Shown piece after piece: positions 1-8,281 of a stretch of DNA of 14,413 bases. The notes under the pieces were generated by a model. That model ran no database searches. It was given only the letters and a program-made list of their open reading frames with translations, and was not told the origin of the DNA. The stretch is from an uncultured Prevotellaceae bacterium (GTDB lineage Bacteria > Bacteroidota > Bacteroidia > Bacteroidales > Bacteroidaceae). A program made the translations under genes and the position numbers. Within the stretch, counting starts at the first letter, position 1; each line of letters begins with the position of its first letter. The stretch covers positions 1 to 14,413 of the forward strand of contig CALZOH010000064.1 of the NCBI GenBank assembly GCA_945827465.1. Direction: 5' to 3'.

Positions 1-100
1 CCCTGCAAAAGCATACTCCAGACGTGCGGCAAGGTTTTGCAAACTTGCAGAAGCACACTCCAAATGCACGGGCTGCTTACGCTTCGTGAACATGAAAGCC
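1..100. repeat. Degenerate 42-45 base tandem repeat (left flank, cut by the window edge)
   Basis: The motif TGCAAAAGCATACTCC at position 4 recurs as TGCAGAAGCACACTCC at position 46, a period of 42 bases. A weaker third marker, TTCGTGAACATGAAAG, lies near 83-98. Between the first two copies is GGTTTTGCAAA (33-43). The order TGCAAAAG, GCAT, GGTTTTGC and the period match the units at the right end of the window (13970-14366) in the same orientation, so I regard them as one degenerate repeat family. The array probably continues to the left of the window. It codes for nothing I can support. Confidence 0.6.
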
Positions 101-148
101 TACCGAAAATAAGAACTCAGAGGGATAATATCAGAAGGAAGACACCCG

Positions 149-165
149 AAAAGGCCCAACCTTTT
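149..165 (-). terminator. Weak hairpin downstream of the last glycosidase gene, possible terminator
   Basis: AAAAGG (149-154) and CCTTTT (160-165) form a perfect 6-base-pair stem with a 5-base loop. It lies about 52 bases past the stop of the clan GH-A glycosidase gene, where the leftward transcript would be expected to end. The stem is short and AT-rich and no clear T tract follows on the minus strand, so termination here is only a possibility. The rest of 101-217 shows no gene and no other signal. Confidence 0.3.
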
Positions 166-217
166 GACCCAAATTTCCAGATGACACGATGACGAAGTCA
201 GGAAATAACGGTGGAGC

Positions 218-2593
218 CTAACGGCAGATTTCGTAATAGATGCGGCCTTCATTCCGGTCATTGGCGGTGGAGACCTCGAAGGAAATGCCCTGCCGGCCAC
301 GTGCGACGGACAAGGTGCCGACGCGACGCCCGGTAGTATCAAGTTCGTACACCCGATAGCCTTTGGTAGACGTGGTAGCGATGCTGATCTGTGCCGAGCC
401 ACGTTCCAGCACTGTGCCTTTGCCCCATTGGAGCAGAATCTTGCGCTGGGAGTCGGCATACTGGGTGCCATTCCCCTGCACGTCTGTGATGTGAGTGAGT
501 AGCATACGACGAGACTGAGCGAGATCTTTGCCATCGAGCGAGCAGAGGCAGATAGTACCTGCCGCCCCACTGATTTCGGCCGTAAGAATACCGGCCGTAT
601 GCTTGCCCTGGGTGGCGTAGATGCCGCACATCAGCTTTGTGTCGAGCCGAAGCACACCTGTCTCCTGATCGAGATGCAGATGATTCTCCTCGTAGGCATC
701 TCCCCTCAGGAAGAGACAAACGGAGGCTCGGTCGGAAGCTTGCGAAAGCGGGTCGCTGGCCACATCAAAATAACTGGGGTAGGATTCGGGATTGTCCACC
801 AAATCTTCGCTGCTGTGCGAATAGGCGAACCGCCACAGGCCGTCCCATTCCTGAATAGCGGCTTTGGCGCCCGTGAGTATGCCTCCCAGACCGCGATAGC
901 GCCCGGGACCTGAGAAGTTCCATTCGGTGATGGTATAAGGTTTTGAGAAACCCTTGGCATAGTTCTTGCGGAGCAAATCGGGCCCACCATAGCTCACAGG
1001 ATTATCGTTGTTGCAACGAGAGGGAAGTTGCCAGTTTCGCTCTAAGAATACGGGATGGTCGATATAGAAATGATTGTCGACATAATCGTAAAGCGGGGTT
1101 ACACCTTCGCCATCGGCATGGTGAGGTCCGTTGTTGTCGTTGGTGAGCAGGGCCTTGCATCCTAACTGTCGCAGGTAGGCCGAACAGCGTGTGGCGATGC
1201 GTCGCTCCAACTCATCAGAGAAGGCATTAAAAGCAGGAGAGCCGTACACCAAGGGTTCGTCCTTACCTAAGAAATCCTTATAAGCCTGCAGAACGAGAGG
1301 CTCCTGACTCTTGGAGTCGAATCCCATGAAGAGTCCTCCCTCATTGATGAGAGAGAGCAGGGGCAGTCCGGGCTCATCCTTGTACTGGCGCCCGGTATAA
1401 GGATTCCGATGCTCGAGAAACTCTTTGGCAAACCGGCACCAGTTCTGATATGCCGGCTCGAAACATCCCACCAACGTTTTGAAGAGATCCATTCCCACTT
1501 CGCCCTCACGATCCACTCCCAACTGACGCCAGGTGACTCGTCGGGACACGTACATGTCGGTGGTGATGTAGAGCCCCTTTTCAATGGCCTTGGCCAACAG
1601 GTAATCCAGCCGGTCGCGCATCTCGGAATCACCGTTTCCCCAGACATCATCATGATGATGGATGCGGATGCTGTTGTACCCCAATCGTACCAGTCGGTCG
1701 ATGAGTTGGTCGGCCACCTCGTGAGTGGGATAATTGGCCGAGAAGCAAAGGTTGACGCCATAGAATCGGCAGGGTTTCCCGGGTTTGCGCTCAAACTCAA
1801 ACGTCCCTCCCCGAGCCTTCAGCCAACCGTATTTTCCGGCCGGAGCATGTTGCAAATGGAGTTGTGAGAAGTCGAGTGCGCTCCCCAGCAGAATATCTTT
1901 GCGATTGGTGAGCCGCACCCATTGGGGACCTTCCTGCACAATGGTCTTCTCATACACGTTCTTCAACTGGATTCCGCCCTGGATATGGAGCACGAAGCGG
2001 AAGGAAACCTGCTCACCCGGCTCAAACGTGCGAGGAGACTGATGATCTCCCAGTCGCAACGACCAGGTATCGCTCCATCGGCTCAGGTCTTGCTCCAGAT
2101 AATGAATAGGCGCGGCGAAACGAAGACTCAATTGTGCGCCCGATAGAAGTGGCACCCAGCACGTATGCAGACTTCCCTCCAGGGACTTTCCGGTGGGTAC
2201 CTCGTGGCTGAGGTCATCCGTTTTCCATGTTTTTCCTCGATTCTTACTCAAGGGGATATCAAGAGATATGGAAAGGCTTTGCATAGCCACCCGGCGTATG
2301 CAGGTCAGATGAATTTCTCCCATGATGGAGTCTCCCCTTTGCACGTATCGGCTCTTACCGTCGAAGGCCTTCTTGTTGCCGGAGAGAAGCTGGAACTGTC
2401 GTTCATCCTGAGGGGCTGCATTCCAGTCGCCACGGACCGACATGGAGCGCCATCCTGCCTCATAGGCGCAGACATTGAGTTCGCATCCCTCCATCTCCAG
2501 TCCGCCACCCTGAGTGACGCGCATGATGGCTTTTTGTGCCTGAGAGAGCATCGCAAAAGCGAGCATGCACAGGAAAAACAGTGTTCTCTTCAT
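218..2593 (-). CDS. Secreted clan GH-A (GH5-like) glycoside hydrolase
   Basis: Predicted exported glycosidase of 791 residues. I start it at 2593 because MKRTLFFLCMLAFAMLSQAQ is a typical signal peptide and an A-rich AAAGAAAGAAG precedes it; the frame stays open further upstream but that part runs into the GH97 gene. Residues about 25-260 look like beta-rich accessory sequence that I cannot assign. From about 262 a TIM-barrel begins (FYGVNLCFS at 277-285, SIRIHHHDD at 308-316). The general acid/base candidate is E418 in LSLINEGG and the nucleophile candidate is E557 in YTITEWNFSGPG, the strand-4 and strand-7 glutamates of clan GH-A; H508 (NHFYIDHP) also fits the fold. A beta-rich tail follows from about 640. 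Closest in style to proteins annotated as cellulase-family/GH5, but the exact family and substrate cannot be set by eye. It lies 11 bases after the GH97 gene, so the two are probably expressed together. Confidence 0.82.
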   Translation of the reverse strand: MKRTLFFLCMLAFAMLSQAQKAIMRVTQGGGLEMEGCELNVCAYEAGWRSMSVRGDWNAAPQDERQFQLLSGNKKAFDGKSRYVQRGDSIMGEIHLTCIRRVAMQSLSISLDIPLSKNRGKTWKTDDLSHEVPTGKSLEGSLHTCWVPLLSGAQLSLRFAAPIHYLEQDLSRWSDTWSLRLGDHQSPRTFEPGEQVSFRFVLHIQGGIQLKNVYEKTIVQEGPQWVRLTNRKDILLGSALDFSQLHLQHAPAGKYGWLKARGGTFEFERKPGKPCRFYGVNLCFSANYPTHEVADQLIDRLVRLGYNSIRIHHHDDVWGNGDSEMRDRLDYLLAKAIEKGLYITTDMYVSRRVTWRQLGVDREGEVGMDLFKTLVGCFEPAYQNWCRFAKEFLEHRNPYTGRQYKDEPGLPLLSLINEGGLFMGFDSKSQEPLVLQAYKDFLGKDEPLVYGSPAFNAFSDELERRIATRCSAYLRQLGCKALLTNDNNGPHHADGEGVTPLYDYVDNHFYIDHPVFLERNWQLPSRCNNDNPVSYGGPDLLRKNYAKGFSKPYTITEWNFSGPGRYRGLGGILTGAKAAIQEWDGLWRFAYSHSSEDLVDNPESYPSYFDVASDPLSQASDRASVCLFLRGDAYEENHLHLDQETGVLRLDTKLMCGIYATQGKHTAGILTAEISGAAGTICLCSLDGKDLAQSRRMLLTHITDVQGNGTQYADSQRKILLQWGKGTVLERGSAQISIATTSTKGYRVYELDTTGRRVGTLSVARGRQGISFEVSTANDRNEGRIYYEICR

Positions 2594-2604
2594 ATCTTCT
2601 TTCT

Positions 2605-4590
2605 TTATCTGATGATGATGCCGCCCATGGGCTGAATGGTAATTTGAACCTTTCCATCCTGAGGCACCTTCAACTGCTTCTGCACAGGTGTGGGCAACTG
2701 CAGGGAGTTTTCCTGAGCCTTCTTGCTCTTCTTCAGAGGCTGGTCGGTGAGGCAAGTCATGGTTTGGTTGGCAAACATGGACAGGTCGAGCGTCATGCTG
2801 ATGGGTTCCTGCGTACCATTGAGTGCACCCACATACCACTTACTGCCATGACGGCGTGCCAGTGCCACATATCGTGTAGGATATCCATCAAGAAATCGTG
2901 TCTCGTCCCACGTGGTGGGAAGTTCTCGAAGGAAATCCAATTCAAAGGGTTGCAACTCGCTCAGATTGTTTGGGCAAAGCACCACGGCATTGATGCTGGA
3001 CTGCATGATGAGTGCCGAAGCCATCTCAAACACGTTGGACGTATAGCGGGGGTGTCGGCTCTTATTGTCTCTGCTCATATGTGTGTTCATGAGCACTCCT
3101 CCCCAGTCGGCACTTCCCACGGCATTGCGTGTGAAAGGATAGGTACAGAGTTCAAATCCCTCCTGTCGGGCATGATGTTCGGTAAAATAGACATTCTCTG
3201 AGGCAAGCATAGCCTCAGAGGCCACATAGTTGGGATACATGCGCTCCCATCCGCGCGGAAGGGTGCATCCGTGGAATATCACCTGCAGGCCATGACGATT
3301 GGCATCCACCAAAATATCCTCATAGAGTTTCATCATCTCCTGTTTGTCTCCTCCGAAGAAGTCCACTTTGATACCGGCTATTCTGTTCTCCTCCATCCAT
3401 TTCATCTCACGTTCTCGAGCCCATGATGTGTTCATGCAGCCCACAGGGCTCTGCGGGGCATCGTTCCACATGCCATTGGAGTTGTACCAAAGCATCAACT
3501 GCACGCCCTTTGAGCAGGCATAACGTGACAACTTCTCGATACCCTCGCGCCCTATGCGTTGGTTCCACAAGGCATCTACCAGACAGTACTCATATCCCAT
3601 GGTGGCAGCCAGGTCCACAAACTGCACTTGATCGTCGTAATTGCACGATTCGTCTTGCCATATCAGCCATGACCAAGTATAGCGCCCGGGCTTATACTTA
3701 TGGGTAGGCTGATAGAGAGGCTCCACCAAGTCATAGGGAATGGTAGTCTCAACGATGGGTTTAAGTGTGGTGCCCATGGTGATGGTACGCCAAGGTGTGG
3801 AGCCGGGCAGAGGAATGCCGGCATAAGGGCTGCCCATCCCATTCATTTCATCCTGATTGGGGAAGGCGATAGTGTATCCTAAGTCCTTATGATAGTCACT
3901 CAGATGACAACCCACATAATTGCTTCCCGTGCCTGTCTCACTCACCAGCACCCATCCGTCGTTACCTACATGGAACAGACAAGGGAAGGTGTATCCCTGG
4001 CCATACTGCGAGGGGAGGTCCATGGCAGCATCGGCCTTGTACTCTTCCTCATACGATGGCTTGGTGCGCTCCCATCCGTCCATCGGTTTGCTTTGAGGAC
4101 AGATGAAGGTAGTAGTATGCTGAGGAAAGTTGAAAGCACTGGTTTCGGAATAGACGAGTGCGCAACGTGGGGTATCATTCGGGCCTCGATGGAGCGTATA
4201 GCGGAAGGCCACATCATGGTTTGATACGCGAAAAGTGACCGTCAGAGGCCATCCTTGGGCGTTCTGCATGGCTATCACGGCCTCCGTAGCCACATAGTGC
4301 ACCTGGGAGGTCTTGATACGCGTCATCTCATAGTTCTGATCTATGCGGCTCTGCTTTTGTCCCTTAATAGTGATGCCTGCGGTAAAGTCCCCTATGCTGG
4401 CCTTCAGTCCCAGACGCGAAGGCTTCAGCATGACACGTCCGTCGTAAGTAATCATATAGGTGGGGATACCTCCCTGGTCGGTAACAGTCACATTAACCTT
4501 GCCATCGGGCGAGGCAATCTTTACCTCCTCAGCCCATACATTTGCCGTCATGAACGCAAGAAAAACAAAATAACAAATTCTTTTCATCAT
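2605..4590 (-). CDS. Glycoside hydrolase family 97, retaining-type
   Basis: GH97 enzyme of 661 residues, the usual length of the family, which includes SusB-like alpha-glucosidases and alpha-galactosidases. A signal peptide ends near residue 20 (MMKRICYFVFLAFMTANVWA), so it should act in the periplasm or beyond. An N-terminal beta-sandwich domain (about 22-280) is followed by a TIM-barrel (about 300-560; YTWSWLIWQDES at 304-315) and a C-terminal beta domain. D410 in IAGIKVDFFGGDKQEMM sits where retaining GH97 members carry their nucleophile aspartate, and E459 in NYVASEAML is the probable acid/base. This argues against the inverting SusB type, in which that aspartate is absent. The sugar specificity is open; an alpha-galactosidase or other alpha-glycosidase is possible. 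Either of two adjacent ATG codons could be the start. It begins 15 bases after the permease gene and is followed 11 bases later by the clan GH-A glycosidase. No SusC/D genes are nearby. Confidence 0.9.
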   Translation of the reverse strand: MMKRICYFVFLAFMTANVWAEEVKIASPDGKVNVTVTDQGGIPTYMITYDGRVMLKPSRLGLKASIGDFTAGITIKGQKQSRIDQNYEMTRIKTSQVHYVATEAVIAMQNAQGWPLTVTFRVSNHDVAFRYTLHRGPNDTPRCALVYSETSAFNFPQHTTTFICPQSKPMDGWERTKPSYEEEYKADAAMDLPSQYGQGYTFPCLFHVGNDGWVLVSETGTGSNYVGCHLSDYHKDLGYTIAFPNQDEMNGMGSPYAGIPLPGSTPWRTITMGTTLKPIVETTIPYDLVEPLYQPTHKYKPGRYTWSWLIWQDESCNYDDQVQFVDLAATMGYEYCLVDALWNQRIGREGIEKLSRYACSKGVQLMLWYNSNGMWNDAPQSPVGCMNTSWAREREMKWMEENRIAGIKVDFFGGDKQEMMKLYEDILVDANRHGLQVIFHGCTLPRGWERMYPNYVASEAMLASENVYFTEHHARQEGFELCTYPFTRNAVGSADWGGVLMNTHMSRDNKSRHPRYTSNVFEMASALIMQSSINAVVLCPNNLSELQPFELDFLRELPTTWDETRFLDGYPTRYVALARRHGSKWYVGALNGTQEPISMTLDLSMFANQTMTCLTDQPLKKSKKAQENSLQLPTPVQKQLKVPQDGKVQITIQPMGGIIIR

Positions 4591-4605
4591 CGGAATGATT
4601 TAAGT

Positions 4606-5835
4606 TTATGACACTAACTTTCTACTCAAATAACGCACCGGATACCACGATGTGAGGAAGGATACGGCTATCACCGTTACGAAAATAATCACCACATCCC
4701 ATGCCTGAACACTCACCGGATAATTGTCGACAATAAATGTACCCGACTCTTCACCCAGCTTGAGCAGTCCAAACTGCTGTTGAGCCCAGCAGAGCAACAA
4801 TCCCAGCACAATGCCCAAAAGGGCGCCACTCACTGATATCAATCGTCCCTCAAAAAGGAAGATGCGTTCTATCATCCGATTATCGGCTCCCAAATCGCGC
4901 AATGTGCGTATATCGTCTCTCTTATCAATGATCAACATCGAAAGCGAGCCGATAATGTTGAAACAGGCCACAAATAAGATAAAGGTGAGAAACAAGTACG
5001 ACATATATTTTTCGACCGTCATAATGCGAAAAACGTCTTCCTGCTGCTCATAACGGTCAGCCACTTTGAAGTTGGGACCGGCTAACCCCTGCAGGCGCTT
5101 TTTCACAACTGACACATCTGCTCCCGGCTTCAGTTTGAGTTCCAAAGCACTGATTTGACCTTTCTTCTCAAACATTTTCTGAGCAAAGTCCAATGAGCAG
5201 AGCAGATATTCTTGGTCGTATTTCTTCTGATTGACTGAAAATACTACGCCCGTGGAGTTAAGTTCGTCATGATTGAAGTTGGAGGTGGGGTCCATCATGT
5301 TAATCTTAGCTCCCTTTCGAGGCGTAAACACTTCAAGTGGGTCGATAAAGCTGGTCCCCATATTAAAATACATGGCCAATCGAATACCGGGAATACCGTA
5401 TTGAAGGACATCGGCATGAAGTGCAAAACGCCCGTTGCCGTACAAAATGGTTTCAATATCTGTACACTCGTCAAAGTTGTCTTCCACTCCCTTCAACATA
5501 ATGACTGCTTGTCGGTCGGCATAACGCGCCAATGCTGCATCTTCAAGAACGCCGCAGGCCACCTGCACGTCTGCATCCTGACGAATATTCTTCAAAACAG
5601 GAGCTGACTGCGAAAATGTTTTGCCCTTGGCAGGCATCACCTTGAGTTCCGGGTCAAAGCAAGTAAAACAAGAGGCCACCAAATCCTGAAATCCGTTGAA
5701 GACAGACAACGTACAGACCAGTGCCGTTGAAGCAATCATCACGCCCAGCACAGAAACGAGCGAAATGACGTTAATAGCACTATGGCTCTTCTTCGAGAAG
5801 AGATAACGACGAGCAATATAAAACGGGAAATTCAA
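4606..5835 (-). CDS. LolC/LolE-like ABC transporter permease (FtsX/MacB family)
   Basis: Inner-membrane permease subunit of 409 residues, of the type that moves lipoproteins toward the outer membrane in Gram-negative bacteria. It shows the expected layout: FYIARRYLFSKKSHSAINVIS at the N-terminus, a first membrane segment at about 22-48, a large periplasmic MacB-like domain (about 50-270), then three segments at about 277-302, 331-350 and 377-397. The FtsX signature lies in IIDKRDDIRTLRDLGADNRMI-type sequence at 302-322. The start is TTG at 5835: it gives the conserved N-terminus, and no in-frame ATG lies nearby. It begins only 3 bases after the rbfA stop, which suggests translational coupling. 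The partner ATPase (LolD) is not in the window. LolC and LolE cannot be told apart here, and another MacB-type export role is possible. Confidence 0.85.
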   Translation of the reverse strand: MNFPFYIARRYLFSKKSHSAINVISLVSVLGVMIASTALVCTLSVFNGFQDLVASCFTCFDPELKVMPAKGKTFSQSAPVLKNIRQDADVQVACGVLEDAALARYADRQAVIMLKGVEDNFDECTDIETILYGNGRFALHADVLQYGIPGIRLAMYFNMGTSFIDPLEVFTPRKGAKINMMDPTSNFNHDELNSTGVVFSVNQKKYDQEYLLCSLDFAQKMFEKKGQISALELKLKPGADVSVVKKRLQGLAGPNFKVADRYEQQEDVFRIMTVEKYMSYLFLTFILFVACFNIIGSLSMLIIDKRDDIRTLRDLGADNRMIERIFLFEGRLISVSGALLGIVLGLLLCWAQQQFGLLKLGEESGTFIVDNYPVSVQAWDVVIIFVTVIAVSFLTSWYPVRYLSRKLVS

Positions 5836-5838
5836 GGC

Positions 5839-6174
5839 TTACTTCTTGAGCAATTCGTCGATGTGCTCCATGTAGTCAAGCGTATCGTCCACAAAGAAAC
5901 GCAGCTCGGGAATGATGCGCAACTGATAGCGCAAGCGTTGTCCCAAATCATAGCGCACGGTACGAGCATTGGCTGTAATATTGTCAACCATCTCTTGAGC
6001 ACGCGCCGAAGGAAATACGCTCAAATAGACATTACAATAGCTCAGGTCGGGTGAAACACGGCAATGGCTCACTGAAATCATCACACCGCGTGTAGCCTTG
6101 GTTTGCAGCAGGAACATCTCGCCCAATTCTTTTTGGACGAGACGTTCAATTTTATTCTGTCGGGTTTTCTCCAT
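5839..6174 (-). CDS. rbfA: Ribosome-binding factor A
   Basis: RbfA is a small KH-fold protein that binds the immature 30S subunit and helps finish the 5' end of 16S rRNA, notably in the cold. The 111-residue product has the family's usual length and signatures: the N-terminal helix TRQNKIERLVQKELGEMF (4-21), the strand VMISVSHCRVSPDLSYCNVYLSV in the centre, and the tail LRYQLRIIPELRFFVDDTLDYMEHIDELL near the C-terminus, with the conserved RIIPEL core. The ATG at 6174 lies 17 bases after the metG stop, and the stop is 3 bases ahead of the permease start. Adjacency of rbfA to this permease is a common Bacteroidales arrangement as I recall it. Confidence 0.93.
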   Translation of the reverse strand: MEKTRQNKIERLVQKELGEMFLLQTKATRGVMISVSHCRVSPDLSYCNVYLSVFPSARAQEMVDNITANARTVRYDLGQRLRYQLRIIPELRFFVDDTLDYMEHIDELLKK

Positions 6175-6191
6175 TTCCTTAATCTATTCTA

Positions 6192-8231
6192 TTATTTCAC
6201 GGCACAGCCAGGCTTCACCTCACGATCAATTGTAACAACGCTGAGAGAGCCATCTGCATTTTCGGCACTGAGAATCATTCCCTCGCTTACAAGGTCACCA
6301 AACTTGCGAGGCGCTAAGTTGGCAATGAAACAGATTTGTTTTCCGATGAGTTGTTCGGGCTGATAATACTGGGCAATGCCGCTAATGATGGTACGGCCGC
6401 CCAAACCATCGTCAATATCAAACTTCAGCAGTTTGGTCTTCTTGGGCACCTTTTCGCAATGTACAACACGACCCACACGAATGTCGAGCTTGGTAAAGTC
6501 ATCAAATGCTATCGTCGGGGCTATCGGTTCGGCACGGTAAGCCTCCATTTCGTTGGCCTTTTCAGTGTCTTTCAACTTCTGCACCTGAGCTTCAACCACT
6601 GCATCTTCAATCTTTTCAAACAACAGAACGGGTTCACCCAACTGTTTGCCTGCCTCTAAGATGTCTGTACGGCCCAAATCGGCCCATACACATTCATTCA
6701 GACCAATCATACCACGCAACTGACGGCTACTGAAAGGCAAGAACGGCTCGAATGCAATAGAAAGGTTGGCCACCAACTGCAAACTGAGATTGATGATGGT
6801 CTTCACACGCTCAGGGTCAGTCTTGATAACTGCCCAAGGCTCGCTTTCGGCCAAATATTTATTACCTATACGCGCCAAATCCATGGCTTCTTTCTGAGCA
6901 TCTCGGAAGTGGAAGGTATCAAGTAAGTGTTCTACCCGGTTCTTGACGTCAACAAACTCGGCAATAGTTTTCTGGTCGTAGTCGGTCAATTCACCGCAAG
7001 CAGGAACTACACCCTGATAATACTTTTTGGTGAGCTGAAGTGCCCGATTGACAAAATTACCATAGACAGCCACCAACTCATTGTTATTGCGAGCTTGGAA
7101 ATCTTTCCACGTAAAATTATTGTCCTTCGTTTCAGGAGCATTTGCTGTTAGCACATAACGCAGCACATCCTGCTTTCCAGGAAATTCTTCGTTATACTCA
7201 TGCAACCACACGGCCCAATTACGCGAAGTGGAAATCTTCTTGTCTTCCAAATTCAGGAACTCATTAGCAGGAACATTGTCAGGCAATATATAGCTGCCCT
7301 CTCCCTTCAGCATCGAGGGGAACACGATGCAATGGAATACAATATTGTCCTTTCCAATAAAGTGAACCAATCGCGTAGAATCATCTTTCCACCAAAGTTG
7401 CCAGTCATCGGGACGAATATCGATGGTATTGCTGATGTAACCGATAGGCGCATCAAACCAAACGTAGAGAACTTTACCCTCAGCGCCTTCAACAGGAACC
7501 GGAATACCCCAATCCAAATCGCGACTTACAGCACGCGGTTGCAGCCCGGTGTCGAGCCAACTCTTGCACTGGCCATACACATTCGGACGCCATTCCTTAT
7601 GTTCGTTAAGAATCCACTGCTCCAGCCACGGCTGATCCTGATCAAGGGGAAGATACCAATGTTTGGTCTTTTTCATCACAGGTTTGCTACCGCTTACCGT
7701 GCTGTGAGGATTAATCAATTCTGTAGGACTCAAGGCCGATCCGCACTTCTCACACTGATCGCCATAAGCTCCCTCAGCATGGCAATGCGGACATTCGCCC
7801 ATGATGTAGCGGTCTGCCAAAAAAGTCTTGGCCTCTTCATCATAATATTGTTCACTCTCTTTTTCCAAGAAAACGCCCTTATCATACAGATGACGGAAAA
7901 ATTCTGAAGCCACACGATGGTGGGTCTCGGAACTGGTACGACCGAAAGCATCAAAACTGATACCGAAATCTTCAAAACTTTTCTTGATAAGATGATGATA
8001 ACGGTCCACCACGTCTTGGGGAGTACATCCCTCCTTACGGGCACGCATCGTAACGGGCACGCCATGTTCATCAGAACCACAGATAAACAACACAGGCTCT
8101 CCCTTGAGGCGCAAATAGCGGACGTAAATGTCAGAAGGAACATATACGCCGGCCAAGTGGCCTATGTGAACACCACCGTTGGCATACGGAAGAGCAGCTG
8201 TAACCAAGGTGCGCTTAAATTTCTTATCCAT
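6192..8231 (-). CDS. metG: Methionyl-tRNA synthetase with C-terminal tRNA-binding domain
   Basis: Cytoplasmic class I synthetase that charges tRNA-Met, of 679 residues. The HIGH motif is at 22-25 (GGVHIGHLAG) and the second signature is KISTS at 332-336 in place of KMSKS, a variant usual in this phylum. A zinc knuckle is present with C147, C150, C160 and C163 (CPHC and CEKC). The anticodon-binding helical domain runs from about 365 to 545 and includes the conserved NNELVAVYGNFVNRAL. A linker leads to an EMAPII/Trbp111-like tRNA-binding domain at about 573-679 (DFTKLDIRVGRV, and NLAPRKFGDLVSEGM), which also supports dimerization. ATG at 8231 is preceded by AAATAGAAGA. The gene follows hisS by 50 bases and precedes rbfA by 17. 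Complete and ordinary. Confidence 0.97.
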   Translation of the reverse strand: MDKKFKRTLVTAALPYANGGVHIGHLAGVYVPSDIYVRYLRLKGEPVLFICGSDEHGVPVTMRARKEGCTPQDVVDRYHHLIKKSFEDFGISFDAFGRTSSETHHRVASEFFRHLYDKGVFLEKESEQYYDEEAKTFLADRYIMGECPHCHAEGAYGDQCEKCGSALSPTELINPHSTVSGSKPVMKKTKHWYLPLDQDQPWLEQWILNEHKEWRPNVYGQCKSWLDTGLQPRAVSRDLDWGIPVPVEGAEGKVLYVWFDAPIGYISNTIDIRPDDWQLWWKDDSTRLVHFIGKDNIVFHCIVFPSMLKGEGSYILPDNVPANEFLNLEDKKISTSRNWAVWLHEYNEEFPGKQDVLRYVLTANAPETKDNNFTWKDFQARNNNELVAVYGNFVNRALQLTKKYYQGVVPACGELTDYDQKTIAEFVDVKNRVEHLLDTFHFRDAQKEAMDLARIGNKYLAESEPWAVIKTDPERVKTIINLSLQLVANLSIAFEPFLPFSSRQLRGMIGLNECVWADLGRTDILEAGKQLGEPVLLFEKIEDAVVEAQVQKLKDTEKANEMEAYRAEPIAPTIAFDDFTKLDIRVGRVVHCEKVPKKTKLLKFDIDDGLGGRTIISGIAQYYQPEQLIGKQICFIANLAPRKFGDLVSEGMILSAENADGSLSVVTIDREVKPGCAVK

Positions 8232-8281
8232 TCTTCTATTTCTATTTATTCAGATCTGTATCACCATTCGCAGCACAGACC

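Noticed and set aside
740..791. Type IX secretion sorting domain at the C-terminus of the clan GH-A enzyme
   Set aside because: The tail (VYELDTTGRRVGTL) superficially resembles one, but it lacks the usual conserved glycine and basic ending and matches the C-terminal beta domain style of related glycosidases. Coordinates given here are residue numbers.
2594..2839. Upstream extension of the clan GH-A glycosidase to 2839
   Set aside because: The extension overlaps the GH97 coding region and would bury a clear signal peptide 82 residues inside the protein.
2165..3201. Plus-strand open frames opposite the glycosidase genes
   Set aside because: They are antisense shadows of strongly supported minus-strand genes and show no protein family signature.
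218..4590. Polysaccharide utilization locus
   Set aside because: No SusC/SusD pair, sensor or sigma/anti-sigma regulator is present in the window; only two glycosidases are seen.
6192..8231. KISTS in place of KMSKS in MetRS as a defect
   Set aside because: This variant is usual in Bacteroidetes MetRS, and all other catalytic and zinc motifs are intact.
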